Notes: generated from the sequence alone by a model not told the origin. Numbered from the stretch's first letter, positions 47,050-61,603 are shown. The stretch: DNA of 64,000 nt from Diphasiastrum complanatum (GCA_029204225.1 CM055109.1:41832544-41896543), one strand, 5' to 3'. Translations and numbers: made by a program.

Positions 47050-47788
47050 TCTCTCGTAGTATCAAGGGTTAGATCACTGGATAGGTACCTAACTAAGCAT
47101 AAATGCTACTTTTAGTTAGTTTCCTACTTTCTCCCTTAGCTCTACTCACCACTATACTACTCCTCTTTAACTCTACTCCTCTACACTAACATTCATCATG
47201 GTTTTGGTTGAAGAGAAGGAATGGAGAAGAAGAGATTGAGAAGGTAAGAGAAAGAGAGAGAGAGAGAGAGAGTGTGAGGGTGGAGGTTAGCTCAAATGCA
47301 CATTGTACTTGCTAAAGGAGAAACTTTAACTATTGAAACCAACAAGCATGAACTTGAAAGCAAATGAAAACAACAAGAGCAATAGCAAGCATTGAATTGC
47401 AAATGAGGATGCTTCTCTTCCAAAATTGGTAGAGTTTTCTCCTTCTCATTAAGCATGGAAATAGTGTACAAATGGTGCCTTTTTATAAAATGGGCAAGGC
47501 CCTTGCCCCTCAATCCTATTAGCTAATATTCACAATGATCCTATCCATTCATCTTGGACCCAACTTGATCCAAGGGTCCACAAAAAGTACATTAGAAATC
47601 ACAAGATTCATGTGAGTCCCAATTTGGACCCAAATCTAAAAAGTAATCTCTAAATTTAAAAATGACATTGGGCCTCTAGTTTTATTTTAATTCCAAGGCC
47701 CAAGTCAAGTTTATTTTACTTACAACTTTAATTGCGTGCTCATTGGGCCATGGGCTTATACATGCAAGATGTCATACCCTCGCAACAC
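47050..47788 (-). repeat. Gypsy-type LTR
   Basis: Minus-strand start TGTTGCGAGGGTATGACA at 47788; TATA box at 47480-47487 (minus). Homologous to 8251-8935 and more distantly to 2268-2948. It adjoins gag directly, without leader or primer site, so a deletion joins the two. Confidence 0.6.
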
Positions 47789-48411
47789 ATTTTATTGGAG
47801 GATTTTATTTATTCACACTTTGTTGGGAATATTCTAAGTCCTGGGCGTAAGTGGCTGCCGTGTGGACTGTGGGATCGGGGCAATTGATGTAGTGACTGGC
47901 GATGCGGAGAGAGCCCTTCTGGCGTCTACATCCGTAGTCCACCCATATTCGGATTTAATGATTGGCCAGTTGAAATTGTGTAGTGTGATCTGGTCCAGAG
48001 GAGTGCCGCATTATGCCCATTTGGATCTTCTTGGACATGGCAGGAAATGCACGTTCACCCGTAACTGTTGCGGACTCATCATGTAAGCTCTGATGGCCGC
48101 AAGGTCTCTCTCAAATAACTACTGTCGCCACTCCGGTTGTGATTGGAGGGCGGGTAAGGCTTGCAGTTATTTTTCCTTGATGGTCTGAGCTGAGAATGAT
48201 ATATGCCAGCCGCCTCTTGATGACTCGTGGGGATATTTGGATAAAAATTCATTGATGTTCTCCTCCACGGACTTCGGTCTTCGGAAGGCCCGGATAGCAG
48301 ATATCGTACGCGAACCTCTGAATGATGTTGCTTGGCCTTGGCTGGTGGTTGCGCCTTGGCTCTGGTCTTGCATCGCAGCAGCCGCAGCTGGCTACCCTTG
48401 GTCTTGTCCTA
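47789..48411. other. GC-richer stretch of unknown origin
   Basis: Clearly higher GC than its surroundings. A minus-strand frame at 48167-48373 begins MQDQSQGATTSQGQATSF and contains RPKSVEENINEFLSKYP; coding-like phrases continue beyond its ends but are broken. I do not recognise the family. A decayed gag-like or host-derived segment are both possible. Confidence 0.35.
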
Positions 48412-48723
48412 GTCACAAAAACATTCATAGAGGTTCACCATAGTGTCTGACATTTGTATGCAATTTTTCCACACTTTCATTTCACTTGCAAAGTTAATCC
48501 TTGAGCATTCGCAAACACAAAAAGTCAAGATACCAATTCACAAGTCACTTTGATTTGTTAGCTCATTTCTTTCTTTAACTTATATAATTCAAAACATAAT
48601 TCACGATTCAAAACATAAATGATTAATGATGAATTCATGGTCCAAAACATAATTTTTGGCAATTTCACAAAAGCTTCATTACTAATGAGACTTTAGCTTT
48701 TATATGCACACTCACATCTTTGT

Positions 48724-48951
48724 TTACATTGTGACTTGAAGGGCCAATCCTCGAGAATGAACTTCATATCCCTTTTCTTTTGGTGAAACTTTCTTCCATA
48801 ATTTCAAGTAACTAAAAAATTTCATAGGTATTTTAATAAGATATTTTTTTTCATTCTGGGATAGAACCACATTGCCGAACATTGGACATATTTGTCTTCC
48901 ATGTATGTCCTCATTTGTGTGGCATATTTGATGAAAAATAAGAAGCAACAA
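48724..48951 (-). CDS. Unrecognised frame of repeat R, copy 2
   Basis: 75 codons, homologous to 21515-21772 and 60887-61114: shares LIFHQICHTNEDIHGRQICP. Differences are mostly single residues (for example GNVV for INVV), with a frame change near the C-terminus. Confidence 0.35.
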   Translation of the reverse strand: MLLLIFHQICHTNEDIHGRQICPMFGNVVLSQNEKKYLIKIPMKFFSYLKLWKKVSPKEKGYEVHSRGLALQVTM

Positions 48952-49460
48952 TAAACATTTGATGGCTCTTGTTCTTTTGTGTCATCGGTTTGTGTGACAT
49001 ATTCGATTTGGATATTTTCAAATTGAAACTAGTACCTTTTATCTAATTGAACTACCATTTGCTTAAAATAGATTTAATTGTGCCATGACGTCTTGTGAAG
49101 ATTTTTTGGTTTATTGAACAACTTTGTAAATTGTTCCTTGTCTTCTGTGTCTTTAACAAAATATCTCAAAATCATATGTGAATTAGCGGACACATTCTAA
49201 TAGTACTCTTTTAACCTTACTTGTTGTATTGTTAGTAAATAAAAATAAAAGATAACAACATTGTTTCTTGTCTTGTTCTTCTCTAGTAAACAATGTCAAA
49301 TCATATGTGGGTTAGCTCTTCTTTTTTGAATTTGCGCTTTCATTGCTAGTGGCCTTTAAATATTTATTATATAAATACATAAGTTGTCCATCCCAAATTT
49401 GCACTAACATTCTACATTCAAAGTCGAAACTCCAGTATTGACCAGCACGAGGGAGAACAA

Positions 49461-49839
<379 letters not shown>

Positions 49840-51571
49840 GTTTAACAATACCTACTACTTGAAAAGCTCTCTTGGGTTATACTGCTTCAACATGCATAAT
49901 GTAAATACATAGTGGTACTATTTTCTTACTTCCATGTCACATTCCTCTAAAAGTAATTTACATTCTACCTTTCTTCAAAAAGATCACAATTTTGGTGTTT
50001 CTTACAAACTTAATTTCTTAGGTTGTTTGATTATTTATCGATGTTTTCAACGAGCATAATAGAGTCAGTTCTTTTTGAAAACTAATTCTTTTAGCCAATT
50101 GCTTTTCTTATGTTTTCAAGGCCTAGTAAATGTTAAAAATATCTCTTGGATTGTACTTATTAGAGCAGAGAAGTGACAAAATGTGATCAAAGACAACAAT
50201 TCATATATAATGTGAATGATATGTGAACAACTACTAGAGGTGGAATCAACTATATTTTTCACCTACACGAGTTATGTCCACTTCCTAAGACAATTGACAA
50301 GATTGTCGTGTAACATTTGGCTAGATGACATTTGGAAATTTGGAGATTCCTTTTTTCACTTTTAAGAATGTTGTTTCAAAAACAAGGATTTGGTGAAAAA
50401 TAGATTTACTTTCAACTTTCTAACATTGTTTTTAATGAGTTGAATCAAACGTGATCTTTGATGTTTGCAGCTCAAGTAGGGGAAGATTGCTATATATGTG
50501 GGGAGCAAAGCAATAATTGATGAAAGACCAAGATCAAAACCTCCGAAGCAATGTATTCAAAAGAAGAAACTAGGGCCTATTGTATGAGCAAGCGAGCTTG
50601 ATGCTTTTGAAGGAGTTAGCACACAGCTTGTTTCTTTTTAATCTTCTTCAAGACAACTTGAATCATAGTTTTTTTAGAAGAAATATTCGAAGCAACAAGT
50701 TGATTTTGTTGATATTTCTACCTATGTTTAGCAATAAAAAGGTATTTTAAGAACATATTTTTTGATAGGTTGTAACTACTAAATGATTATAGATGCAATA
50801 TGATTTAGAAAAAATCAATTTTTGCCACTTAAAAAGAATACCTTGTGCAAAATCATTTGGTAGGTTACAAAATCTTATGTAGTTCCATCTCCTAAAAACA
50901 ATAGTGTCTAAAATGTCTTTTTCATTTCTCCTATCAAATGTATTCTTGTTCTTACATCAATTATACCAAGAAAGACTTTTTCAAAGTCCTTATTTTTCAT
51001 AATTCCTTACACAACAGTACATTGGTGTATACTTTATTCACACAACAAATTGAATAGACTATGAACTCTACATAAAAATAATCTAATGAGCATCAAATTT
51101 TCTAATTTCTTTACTTTAAAATATGACTAATGGCTTGAAATACCTTGCTACTTCTCTTTGTACTGGATATGCTACACTGATGATCTCCTTTGAGTGTGAG
51201 ACATGTGTAGAAAGTGGTCCATTTCAAACTTGAGTTTGCAAATAATATAAAGGTCAAAATTTCAAGCAATCATAGCATGAATTCCATGTACATTCATCCA
51301 AAATACTCCATTCAATCTTGGAGAGTAGTTTTTTGGACATCCTTTCCATTAAATCAAGTAAGAAAGTTCACAATGTGATAAGACAAAACCACCTTTTTTT
51401 TATGACATGATGTTATTTTACACATAACACTTAACAAATATAGGCCTTCTTTTTTCTTTTCAAAACACTCAGGTTAAGTATCGATAGTCCTAGTGGAAGT
51501 AGAGCTAATAAATTTGAAGTCTTTATCAACCCATGGGATCAAATCAAGAGGAGACTGAAAGAATCAAATAG

Positions 51572-52462
<891 letters not shown>

Positions 52463-52475
52463 TGGTATCAGAGCC
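52463..52475 (+). promoter_or_regulatory. Primer-binding site of D1 (tRNA-Met)
   Basis: TGGTATCAGAGCC directly after the LTR. Confidence 0.95.
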
Positions 52476-53184
52476 ATGTACAAGAGCATAAGCCATTGAT
52501 CTAATGCAAATCCATTGTTAGCAAGTTTTGGTGCTAAAAACTAGTATTGAGAGGGCAAGCTAGAATCTTGATTTTGGTGAGGGAATTTGATTCCAAACTT
52601 GGTAGCGGTCCAAATCCGTACTATCCACATGTGTGGGCACCTTTGAACCTGCATTTAATGCATGGTATATATTTGATCCAAAGAAATTCAATTTGTGAGT
52701 TTATGATGTAATTTTTGGTGGAAATCTTAGGATAAGCTACCCAGATTGAGTGCCATTGATTAGATTTGTCTTAGAGTCATGAGATCTAATTGATCTAGGC
52801 TGAAATCAGGTCCTCTAAACTTGTTTACAGGTCTTGAAAGTACATCAAAAGTGTGAGGGAGATTCAGTCTTGTTATTGTCCAAAAATAGCCAAAATTGGC
52901 AAGATTTGATTGTTTCGAAATCTAATTTGAGTGAAACACTACAAGAGAGAGACCTTAGTGACTTACTAGAGACAATCCAATCCATTTCTTGGCAAGATTT
53001 GTTTGAAAGTATTTTTCACTTCATCTTATCTTCATTCCAGCTTTGTGAGAGAGTGATAGAACTATGATTATAAGTCCATTTGTTGGATTAGAAATCAAAT
53101 TTGAGTGAAACATTGCAAGTGTGAGACCTTTGTGAGTTTCAAGCCAATCAAATCTATTTCTTGTTTGTAGAAGTCACTAGTAAG

Positions 53185-53477
53185 ATGGGATCTGCTGGAG
53201 CATACCTTCTAGAAGCTAGTGAGAGATTGAATTCTACAAATTATGCTATTTGGAAGGTTAGGATGGAGTCACTCTTGGTGATCCAAGACCTTTATGAGTT
53301 CTTAATTGAAGATGAAGATGAACCTCTAGGTGCACAGGAGTTAGGTAGATACAATAAGAGATCTAGGCTTGCACTTCATCGTGTGAAGATGAATGTGAGC
53401 AATGATTTGTTGAGAGAAGTATCAGCATGTACTAGTGCTAAAGAGGCTTGGGAGTCTTTAAAATCAATCTATGAATC
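53185..53477 (+). pseudogene. Copia D1 gag, N-terminal part
   Basis: ATG at 53185, MGSAGAYLLEASERLNSTNY, then WKVRMESLL, KMNVSNDLLREVSACTSA and KSIYES. It is cut at GAATC by the insertion of D2. The continuation SSNTLRVLMLRNQ is found at 57990, in the same frame. Confidence 0.92.
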
Positions 53478-54178
53478 TATGAAAGTACTGTACTTTAGGA
53501 CCATAAATGGATCTACAAAAGATCCACAAGAGTGATTGGATGCTTGCTTAACAATCTATCAAAAAACTAGACACAAAAAAGTTGATCTAGATTGGCAATT
53601 TGACAAACAACAAGCATTAACAATCAAAAGCATTGATAAACATTGAAATCCGAGCCCACAAGTGTGTACTACAGGATGTAGTACGGCCTTCAACCTGAGA
53701 AACAAGTAGAAATTGATTTGGTTTCATTTGGATCACAAAAACTCAATGTACATAGTGAACTAGCTTGAGATTGCCAATGAGCTCCAAAAATTTTCTATCT
53801 TCTCACTATGGGAGCTTGGATTACATAGCAAATTCGACTTCCTTCTTGAATTTAGGTGGATTTCCAGCATGTAATAAGTAAGTTAACTCACCCTTCTTGC
53901 CCTAAAATGAAACCCTAGCCTAGATCCTAGAGTTATGCTTGGTAGGTAGCTAGTTGTTCAAATTTTCACCTTAAACTTAGGTGTAGGTCCTATAAAGTAG
54001 GGATGACCACCAAATAGACATGACCAACTCTCTTGACTTGACCTAACCTATATTAGGAGTGGGTTGCCACGTGGCATCTTGGCATTACATGTGTGGAACC
54101 CAATTATACACAATATTTACAAAGTTCTACATGGTTTTTGATCAAGCTGGATTTGCCAATTTTTGGCAATTCTTCACA
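53478..54178 (-). repeat. 3' LTR of copia D2
   Basis: 701 bp. Adjacent internal purine tract (minus strand) AAATTTGAGGAG at 54179-54190. Confidence 0.93.
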
Positions 54179-54190
54179 CTCCTCAAATTT

Positions 54191-54379
54191 AGCTTGATCT
54201 ATCTACAACTCTCTTGCTAGATGAATGAATGCTTTTAGAAGTGTCTAAAAAATCCAGCTACAAACAAGGAACTTTTGAGACTCCAATAGAGAATGATGTC
54301 CATGAAGGATCTTTCACCACCTCTTAAAGGATCTCTTACAAGATGTTCCATAAATGTGTCATGTAGCAAACTTCAAAAA
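54191..54379 (-). pseudogene. Copia D2, RT tatters
   Basis: On the minus strand VEHLVRDPLRGGERSFMDI aligns with the RT/RNase H linker of element B (VEQIVKDPNKGDERSFEDI). No motif A or YVDD survives, and the rest of RT and all of RNase H are deleted. Confidence 0.5.
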
Positions 54380-56506
54380 CTATACATCATGCCAAGCCAT
54401 GGATTCCAAGGCATTTTGTGCACTTGAATATACATCAATTAAACTATTAAGTGCATACACAGTGTTTCCAAAGACTGTTTGCCTTGCTTGATCCATATGA
54501 TTGAGCCTATATGGCTCCATCTTGATACTCAAGATTCTTCTTGGAGTCCTCGGGTCTTGAGCTTGCTCCTCCACTTGACTTGACTCCAAACCATCAATGA
54601 ACTGAATAAAGTGTTGATCCAAAGGTGCTTCTTCAAGTTTACAAATCTTCCACTCTTGAAAGATCACATTTCCACCATTGACAACTTCTTTGGTAGAAAA
54701 CAAGTAGATTCTACAATCTTTACTTGAAGAGCAAAACACTACCATTATTCTTATCATTGACATAGGATAATCTTTGTTCCTTACATTGGAATGATCATGC
54801 ACAGAGCATGTGGATCCAAAGATTTCCAATACAAATGATGTTTCATCTTTTATGACTCTATTCAAACTATTACAAAAATAGTTATCCAATGAAATTGCTT
54901 TATCAACAACAAATGTAGATTTCAAAGCATCCCATTTCATTTTCACCATGAATCTTAAAGGTAAGAAACAAGTCACCTCATGTCTACTACTACTTTTCAA
55001 AAAGTATTCCATGATAGTAGACTCTCCAATGCTCACCACCCTTGCAAGATGCACACTTGAATGGACAATTTGCATGCAATTTGATGACTCGGCCATTGTC
55101 ATTGAGGACTCCCTTGGAACTCTCATGCTTTGAGGCTGATCCTCAAGATCTTCCTCCTTTTGATGCTCCTCCTCAATGCAAGCAAGATCACACTTTTCCA
55201 AGATCTCCTCTTGAGTGATCTCCTCCTTTGCCAAGCTCATTCTTTCAAAAGCAACACTAGCTTCCAACTTAAACAATCTTCCATGTTTAAGTCCCTTTGC
55301 AATGCAAACATCATTCTTCAAGATGAAGCAAACACCATGCTTAAAGTGGACATCCAAACCACTTTCTAAGAGTAGACCAACACTAAGCATATTCTTGGTA
55401 ATTGATGGTACATAAAGGACATTTTCTAGATCCATGCATTTTGAGGATTCTAGACACAAAGAGATGGTGCCCACACCATCTATCCTACACTCTTCATCAT
55501 TTGCAGTAAAGAAAAACTTTTTAACAGCATTGAAAGAGTGTAAGGTTGAGAAAAAGTCCTTTTCACAAGACATGTGAGAGCCAACCCCATTGTCGATCCA
55601 CCAATTGTCTCTTGAATTGCTATTGCTTGTTGGTGAGGATGTAGATGCCATCAAGAATACATCTACTTCATCCTCCTCCTCCTCCTTTGCAAGGTTTCCT
55701 TGTTTGTCCTCCTCCACTTGTGCTCTTAGGCTCTTGTAGCATTCAGATGCATAATGCCCCTTCTTTCCACAAAAGAAGCATTTTTGCTTTGACTTGTCCT
55801 TTGAGCTTGATGCATCATACTCTTCGTTGGACTCCTTTGGATGCTTCTTCTTTCCATTGGTCTTCTTTTTGCCCTTGAATGAGAAATTTGCTTTCTCATC
55901 ACCATCCTACAAAGACAAGGAACTCATCCTAGATTTTACATGGAGCATCCTATACTCTTCAGCCACTAATACATTGTGAAGTTTTTCTATAGTTGGCAAA
56001 GTGTCTTGGATGGCAAAACTTTGGACCAAATTTGCAAAGTCATCTCCTAGACCATTAAGAACAAATACAAGCTCTCCATCATGGATCTTCTCTCCAATGG
56101 AAGCCAACTCCCTATTTAGAGACTTGCTTCTGAATACATAATCATGTGCACTCTCCTCACTTCTCTTCATGCTTTGCAAAATCTGATTTCTAAGTATGAG
56201 TACTCTTGAAGTGTTACTAGATTCATAGATTGATTTCAAAGACTCCCAAGCCTCTTTAGCACTAGTACATGCCGATACTTCTCTCAACAAATCATTGCTC
56301 ACATTCATCTTCACACAATGAAGTGCAAGCCTAGATCTCTTCTTGTATCTAGCTAACTCCTGTGCACCTAGAGGTTCATCTTCATCTTCAAACTCATGAA
56401 GGTCTTGGAGCACCAAGAGTGACTCCATCCTAACCTTCCAAATAGCATAATTTGTAGAATTCAATCTCTCACTAGCTTCTAGAAGGTATGCTCCAGCAGA
56501 TCCCAT
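54380..56506 (-). pseudogene. Copia D2 gag-protease-pseudo-integrase
   Basis: One frame from ATG 56506 to 54380, broken only by TAG at 55907-55909, where D1 has CAG. Gag carries zinc knuckle CFFCGKKGHYASEC near 55770. Protease reads DNGVGSHMS instead of DSGASSHMS. After the protease comes a region alignable with copia integrase at scattered positions only: QIVHSSVH (normal HSD-H), NYFCNSLN, IFGSTCSVH, KEVVNGGNVIFQEW, then RLNHMDQARQ and SMAWHDV matching the integrase-RT linker. The DNGGEY and AERKNRT segments are gone. The frame stays open through 300 altered codons. Confidence 0.88.
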
Positions 56507-57298
56507 CTTACTAGTGACTTCTACAAACAAGAAATAGATTTGATTGACTTGAAACTCAAAAGGTCTCACACTTGTAGTGTTTCACTCAAATTTGATTTCT
56601 AATCCAACAAATGGACTTATAATCACAATTCTATCACTCTCTCACAAAGCTGGAATGAAGATAAGATGAAGTGAAAACTACTTTCAAACAAATCTTGCCA
56701 AGAAATGGATTTGATTGTCTCTAGAAACTCACAAGGGTCTCTCTCTTGTAGTTTTTCACTCAAATTAGATTTCTAATCCAACAAATGGACTTATAATCTT
56801 AGTTCTAGCACTCCCTCACAAAGTTGGAATGAAGATAAGATAATGTGAAATCTACTTACAATCAAATCTTGCCAATTTTGGCTATTTTTGGACAAAAAAA
56901 TGACTTAATCTCTTTCTTCCTTCTTGGTGTACTTTCAAGACCTGTTTTTAACCTTAATAGGACTTGAACTCAGCCTAGATTAATTAGATTCTATGAAACA
57001 AATTCAAATCTAATCAATGGCAAATGATCTTGGTAGATTATTCTAGGATCTCCACCAAAAATTACACCAACAACTCACAAATTGAATTTTTTTTGGATCA
57101 AATGAATACCATGCATTAAATGCAGTTTCAGGGGTGCCCACACATGTGGATAGTATGGATTTGGACCCCTACCAAGTTTGGGATCAAATCTCCTCACCAA
57201 AATCAAGATTCTAGCTTGCCCTCTCAATACTAGTTTTTAGCACCAAAACTTGCTAAAAATGGATTTGTATTAGATCAATGGATTATGCTCTTGTTCTT

Positions 57299-57311
57299 GG
57301 CTCTGATACCA
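57299..57311 (-). promoter_or_regulatory. Primer-binding site of D2 (tRNA-Met)
   Basis: TGGTATCAGAGCC on the minus strand, next to the LTR at 57312. Confidence 0.93.
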
Positions 57312-57986
57312 TGTGAAAGTACTGTACTTTAGTACCATAAATGGATCTACAAAAGATCCACAAGAGTGATTGGATGCTTGCTTAACGATCTATCAAAAAA
57401 CTAGACACAAAAAAGTTGATCTAGTTTGGCAATTTGACAAACAACAAGCATTAACAATCAAAAGCATTGATAAACATTGAAATACGAGCCCACACGTGTG
57501 TACTACAGGCTTTAGTACGGCCTTCAACCTGAGAAACAAGTAGAAATTGATTTGGTTTCATTTGGATCACAAAAACTCAATGTACATAGTGAACTAGCTT
57601 GAGATTGCCAATGAGCTCCAAAAATTTTCTATCTTCTCACTATGGGAGCTTGGATTACATAGCAAATTAGACTTCCTTCTTGAAGTTAGGTGGATTTCCA
57701 GCATGTAATAAGGAAGTTAACTCACCCTTCTTTCCCTAAAATGAAACCCTAGCCTAGATCCTAGAGTTATGCTTGGTAGGTAGCTAGTTGGTCAAATTTT
57801 CACCTTAAACTTAGGTGTAGGTCCTATAAAGTAGGGATGACCACCAAATAGACATGACCAACTCTCTTGGGTTGCCACGTGGCATCTTGGCATTACATGT
57901 GTGGAACCCAATTACACACAATATTTACAAGGTTCTACATTGTTTTTTATCAAGCTAGATTTGCCAATTTTTGGCAATTCTTCACA
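57312..57986 (-). repeat. 5' LTR of copia D2
   Basis: 675 bp, complete at both ends, with a 25-bp internal deletion near 57869. Contains CACACGTGTG near 57493 and GCCACGTGGC near 57875. Confidence 0.93.
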
Positions 57987-57991
57987 GAATC

Positions 57992-59477
57992 TAGTAACAC
58001 TTTGAGGGTTCTCATGCTTAGGAATCAAATTCTGCAAAGCATGAGGAGAAGTGAGGAGAGGGGATAGGATTATGTACTCAGCATCAAGTCTCTAAATAGG
58101 GAGTTGGCTTCCATTGGAGAGAAGATTCATGACGGAGAGCTTGTACAAATTGTCCTTAATGGCCTAGGAGATGAATTTGCAAATTTGGTCCAAATTTTTG
58201 CCATCCAAGACACTTTGCCAACTATAGAAAAACTTCACAGTGTATTAGTGGTTGAAGAGTGTAGGATGCTCCATGCAAAATCTAGGATGAGTTCCTTGTC
58301 TTTGCAGGATGGTGATGAGAAAGCTAATTTCTCATTCAAGGTAAAAAAGAAGACCAATGGAAAGAAGAAACATCCAAAGGAGGCCAAAGAAGAGGATGAT
58401 GCATCAAGCTCAAAGGACAAGTCAAAGCAGAAATGCTTTTTTTGTGGAAAGAAGGGGCATTATGCATCTGAATGCTACAAGAGGCTAAGAGCACAAGTGG
58501 AGGAGGACAGACAAGGAAACCTTGCAAAGGAGGAGGAGGAGGATGAAGTAGATGTATACTTCATGGCATCTACATCCTCACCAACAAGCAATAGCAATTC
58601 AAGAGACAATTGGTGGATTGGCAGTGGTGCTAGCTCCCACATGTCTTGTGAAAAGGACTTTTTCTCAACCTTACACTCTTTCAATGCTCCTAAGAATTTT
58701 GTCTATACTGCAAATGATGAAGAGTGTAGGATAGATGGTATTGGCACCATCTCTTTGTCTCTAGAATCTTCAAAATGCATGGATCTAGAAAATGTCCTTT
58801 ATATACTATCAATCACCAAGAATATTCTTAGTGTTGGTCTACTCTTAGAAAGTGGTTTGGATGTCAACTTTAAGCATGGTGTTTGTTTCATCTTGAAGAA
58901 TGATATTTGCATTGCAAAGGGGATTAAACATGGAAGATTGTTTAAGTTGGAAGCTAGTGTTGCTTTTGAAAGAATGAGCTTGGAAAAGGAGGAGATCACT
59001 CAAGAGGAGATCTTGGCAAAGTGTGATATTGCTTGCATTGAGGAGTATCAAAAGGATCAGCCTCAAAGCATGAGAGTTCCAAGGGAGTCCTCAATGACAA
59101 TGGTCAAGTCATCAAATTGCATGCAAATTGTCCATTCAAGAGTGCATCTTGCAAGGGTGGTGAGCATTGGAGAGTCTACTATCTTTGAATACTTTTTTGA
59201 AAGTAGTAGTAGACATGAGGTGACTTGTTTCTTACCTTTAAGATTCATGTTGACAATGAAATGGGATGCTTTGAAATCTACATTTGTTATTAATAAAGCA
59301 ATTTCATTGGATAAGTATTTTTGTAATAGTTTGAATAGTGTCATAAAAGATGAAACATCATTTGTATTGAAAATCTTTGGGTCCACATGCTTTGAGCATG
59401 GTCATTCCAATGTAAGGACCAAAGATTATCCTATTTCAATGATAGGAATAATGGTAGTGTTTTGCTCTTCACTGTAG
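57992..59477 (+). pseudogene. Copia D1 gag end-protease-pseudo-integrase
   Basis: Continues the gag cut at 53477. TAG near 58068 breaks the frame once; it then runs open to TAG at 59477. Zinc knuckle CFFCGKKGHYASEC near 58432-58473. The protease site reads WWIGSGASSHMS, so the catalytic Asp is Gly. The pseudo-integrase parallels D2 (QIVHSRVH, KYFCNSLNSVIKDE, IFGSTCFEHGHS). Sequence after 59477 is disrupted and soon joins the LTR. Confidence 0.9.
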
Positions 59478-59599
59478 AGATTGTAAAATCTACTTGTTTT
59501 CCACCAAACAATTTGTCAATGGTGGAAATGTGATCTTTTAAGAGTGGAAGATCTGTAAACTTGAAGAAGCACATTTGGATCAAAACCTTATTCAATTGT

Positions 59600-60114
59600 T
59601 CCACACATGTATGGCCAAAATGCCACGTGGCAACCCACTCCTAATGTAGGTTAGATCATGGTCATGTCTATTTGGTGGTCATCCCTACTTTATAGGACCT
59701 GCACCTAAGTTTAAGGTGAAAATTTGACCAACTAGCTACCTACCAAGCATAACTCTAGGAATTTGCTATGTATTCCAAGCTCTCATAGTGAAAAGATAGA
59801 AAATTTTTGGAGCTCATTGGCAATCTCAAGCTAGTTCACTATGTACATTGAGTTTTTGTCATCCAAATGAAACCAAATAAATTTCTACTTGTTTATCAGG
59901 TTGAAAACCATACTACAGCCTGTAGTACACAAATGTGGGCTCAGATTTCAATCTTGATCAATGCTTTTGATTGTTAATGCTTGTTGTTTGTCAAATTGCC
60001 AATCTAGATCAACTTTTTTGTATCTAGTTTTCTGATAGATTGTTAAGCAAGCATCCAATCACTCTTGTGGATCTTTTGTAGATCCATTTATGGTCCTAAA
60101 GTACAGCTTTCACA
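59600..60114 (+). repeat. 3' LTR of copia D1, 5'-truncated
   Basis: Begins inside the LTR at TCCACACATGTATGGCC, so the purine tract and the first 85 bp are deleted. An internal stretch near 59760 is also missing relative to 51762-52462. Ends CTTTCACA before the GA tract. Confidence 0.88.
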
Positions 60115-60886
60115 AGAGAGAGAGACAAACTAGCTAGATTTTTTTATTACAAGGTCGATTATTGCTACATATTTGTAGAGCCTAATTCAAAGTTAATACT
60201 ATTAGATTTCGAAACAATAATTTGTTAAATTTAGACATGTAAGCTTGTTGAAAGCTAACGAATTATGACAAGTATTAGCATTTGACACTGTGATACATTA
60301 GATCCTAAATTTTCAGCAAATTATAGTATTGAAATTCGTAGTTTATTGAATTCGTTGATTTTTCAACATATTTCGATGTTAAATCTTGTATGATACATTG
60401 TCGAAATGCAATAGACTTGTCAGCTGCTTAGATAGTTGGAAAGAGTTATCATACATGTTGAAATCCAAAAATTTCATACGAATGAAAATCCTAAGAACTT
60501 TTTAACAAATGCTCTAAAAATGCCAAAATAAATAGATAAAACTTTACACAATTCTTCCTTGAAATTTATATTCGTATAGTACTATCATGTCCTAGTGACA
60601 AAAACATTCATAGATGTTCACCATAGTGTCTGACATTTGTATGCAATTTTGTCACACTTTCATTTCACTTGCAAAGTTAATCCTTGAGCATTCGCAAACA
60701 CGAAAAGTCAAGATGCCAATTCACAAGTCACTTTGATTTGTTAGCTCATTTCTTTCTTTAACTTAAATAATTCAAAACATAAATGATTAATGATGCATTA
60801 ATGGTTCAAAACATAATTTTTGGCAATTTCACAAAAGCTTCAATACTAATGAGACTTTAGCTTTATATGCAAACTCACTTCTTTGT

Positions 60887-61114
60887 TCACATTGTGACTT
60901 GAAGGGCAAATCCTCGAGAATGAACTTCAAATCCCTTTTCTTTTGGTGAAACTTTCTTCCATAATTTTAAGTAACTAAAAAATTTCATATGTATTTTAAT
61001 AAGATATTTTTTGTCATTTTGGGATAGAACCACATTGATGAACATTGGACATATTTGTCTTCCATGTATGTCCTCATTTGTGTGGCATATTTGATGAAAA
61101 ATAAGGAACAACAA
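60887..61114 (-). CDS. Unrecognised frame of repeat R, copy 3
   Basis: 75 codons, MLFLIFHQICHTNEDIHGRQ, sister to 21515-21772 and 48724-48951. The companion block NSHMILRYFVKDSEDKEQF lies upstream near 61240-61350. Confidence 0.35.
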   Translation of the reverse strand: MLFLIFHQICHTNEDIHGRQICPMFINVVLSQNDKKYLIKIHMKFFSYLKLWKKVSPKEKGFEVHSRGFALQVTM

Positions 61115-61373
61115 TAAACATTTGATGGCTCTTGTTCTTTTGTGTTATCGGTTTGTGTGACATATTCGATTTGGATATTTTCAAATTGAAACTAGTACCT
61201 TTTACCTAATTGAACTACCATTTTCTCAAATTAGATTTAATTGTGCCATGATGTCTGGTGAAGATTTTTTGGTTTATTGAACAACTTTGTAAATTGTTCC
61301 TTGTCCTCTGAGTCTTTAACAAAATATCTCAGAATCATATGTGAATTAGCAGGGAACACCATTTAAAAACACA

Positions 61374-61493
<120 letters not shown>

Positions 61494-61603
61494 TCTAACA
61501 ATACCTACTACTTGGAAAGCTCTCTTGCGTTATAATGCTTCAACATGCATAATGTAATTAAACAGATGTACTATTTTCTTACTTCCATGTCACATTCTGT
61601 TAG

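Larger units (their letters stand above)
53478..57986 (-). mobile_element. Copia element D2, 4.5 kb, nested in D1
   Basis: Minus-strand element with LTRs 57312-57986 (5') and 53478-54178 (3'), primer site 57299-57311, leader 56507-57298, and target duplication GAATC (53473-53477 and 57987-57991). The outer end of the 3' LTR reads TA instead of TG. The 5' LTR lacks about 25 bp near 57869 present in the 3' LTR. It encodes gag, protease and a pseudo-integrase; only tatters of RT and no RNase H remain. Confidence 0.95.
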
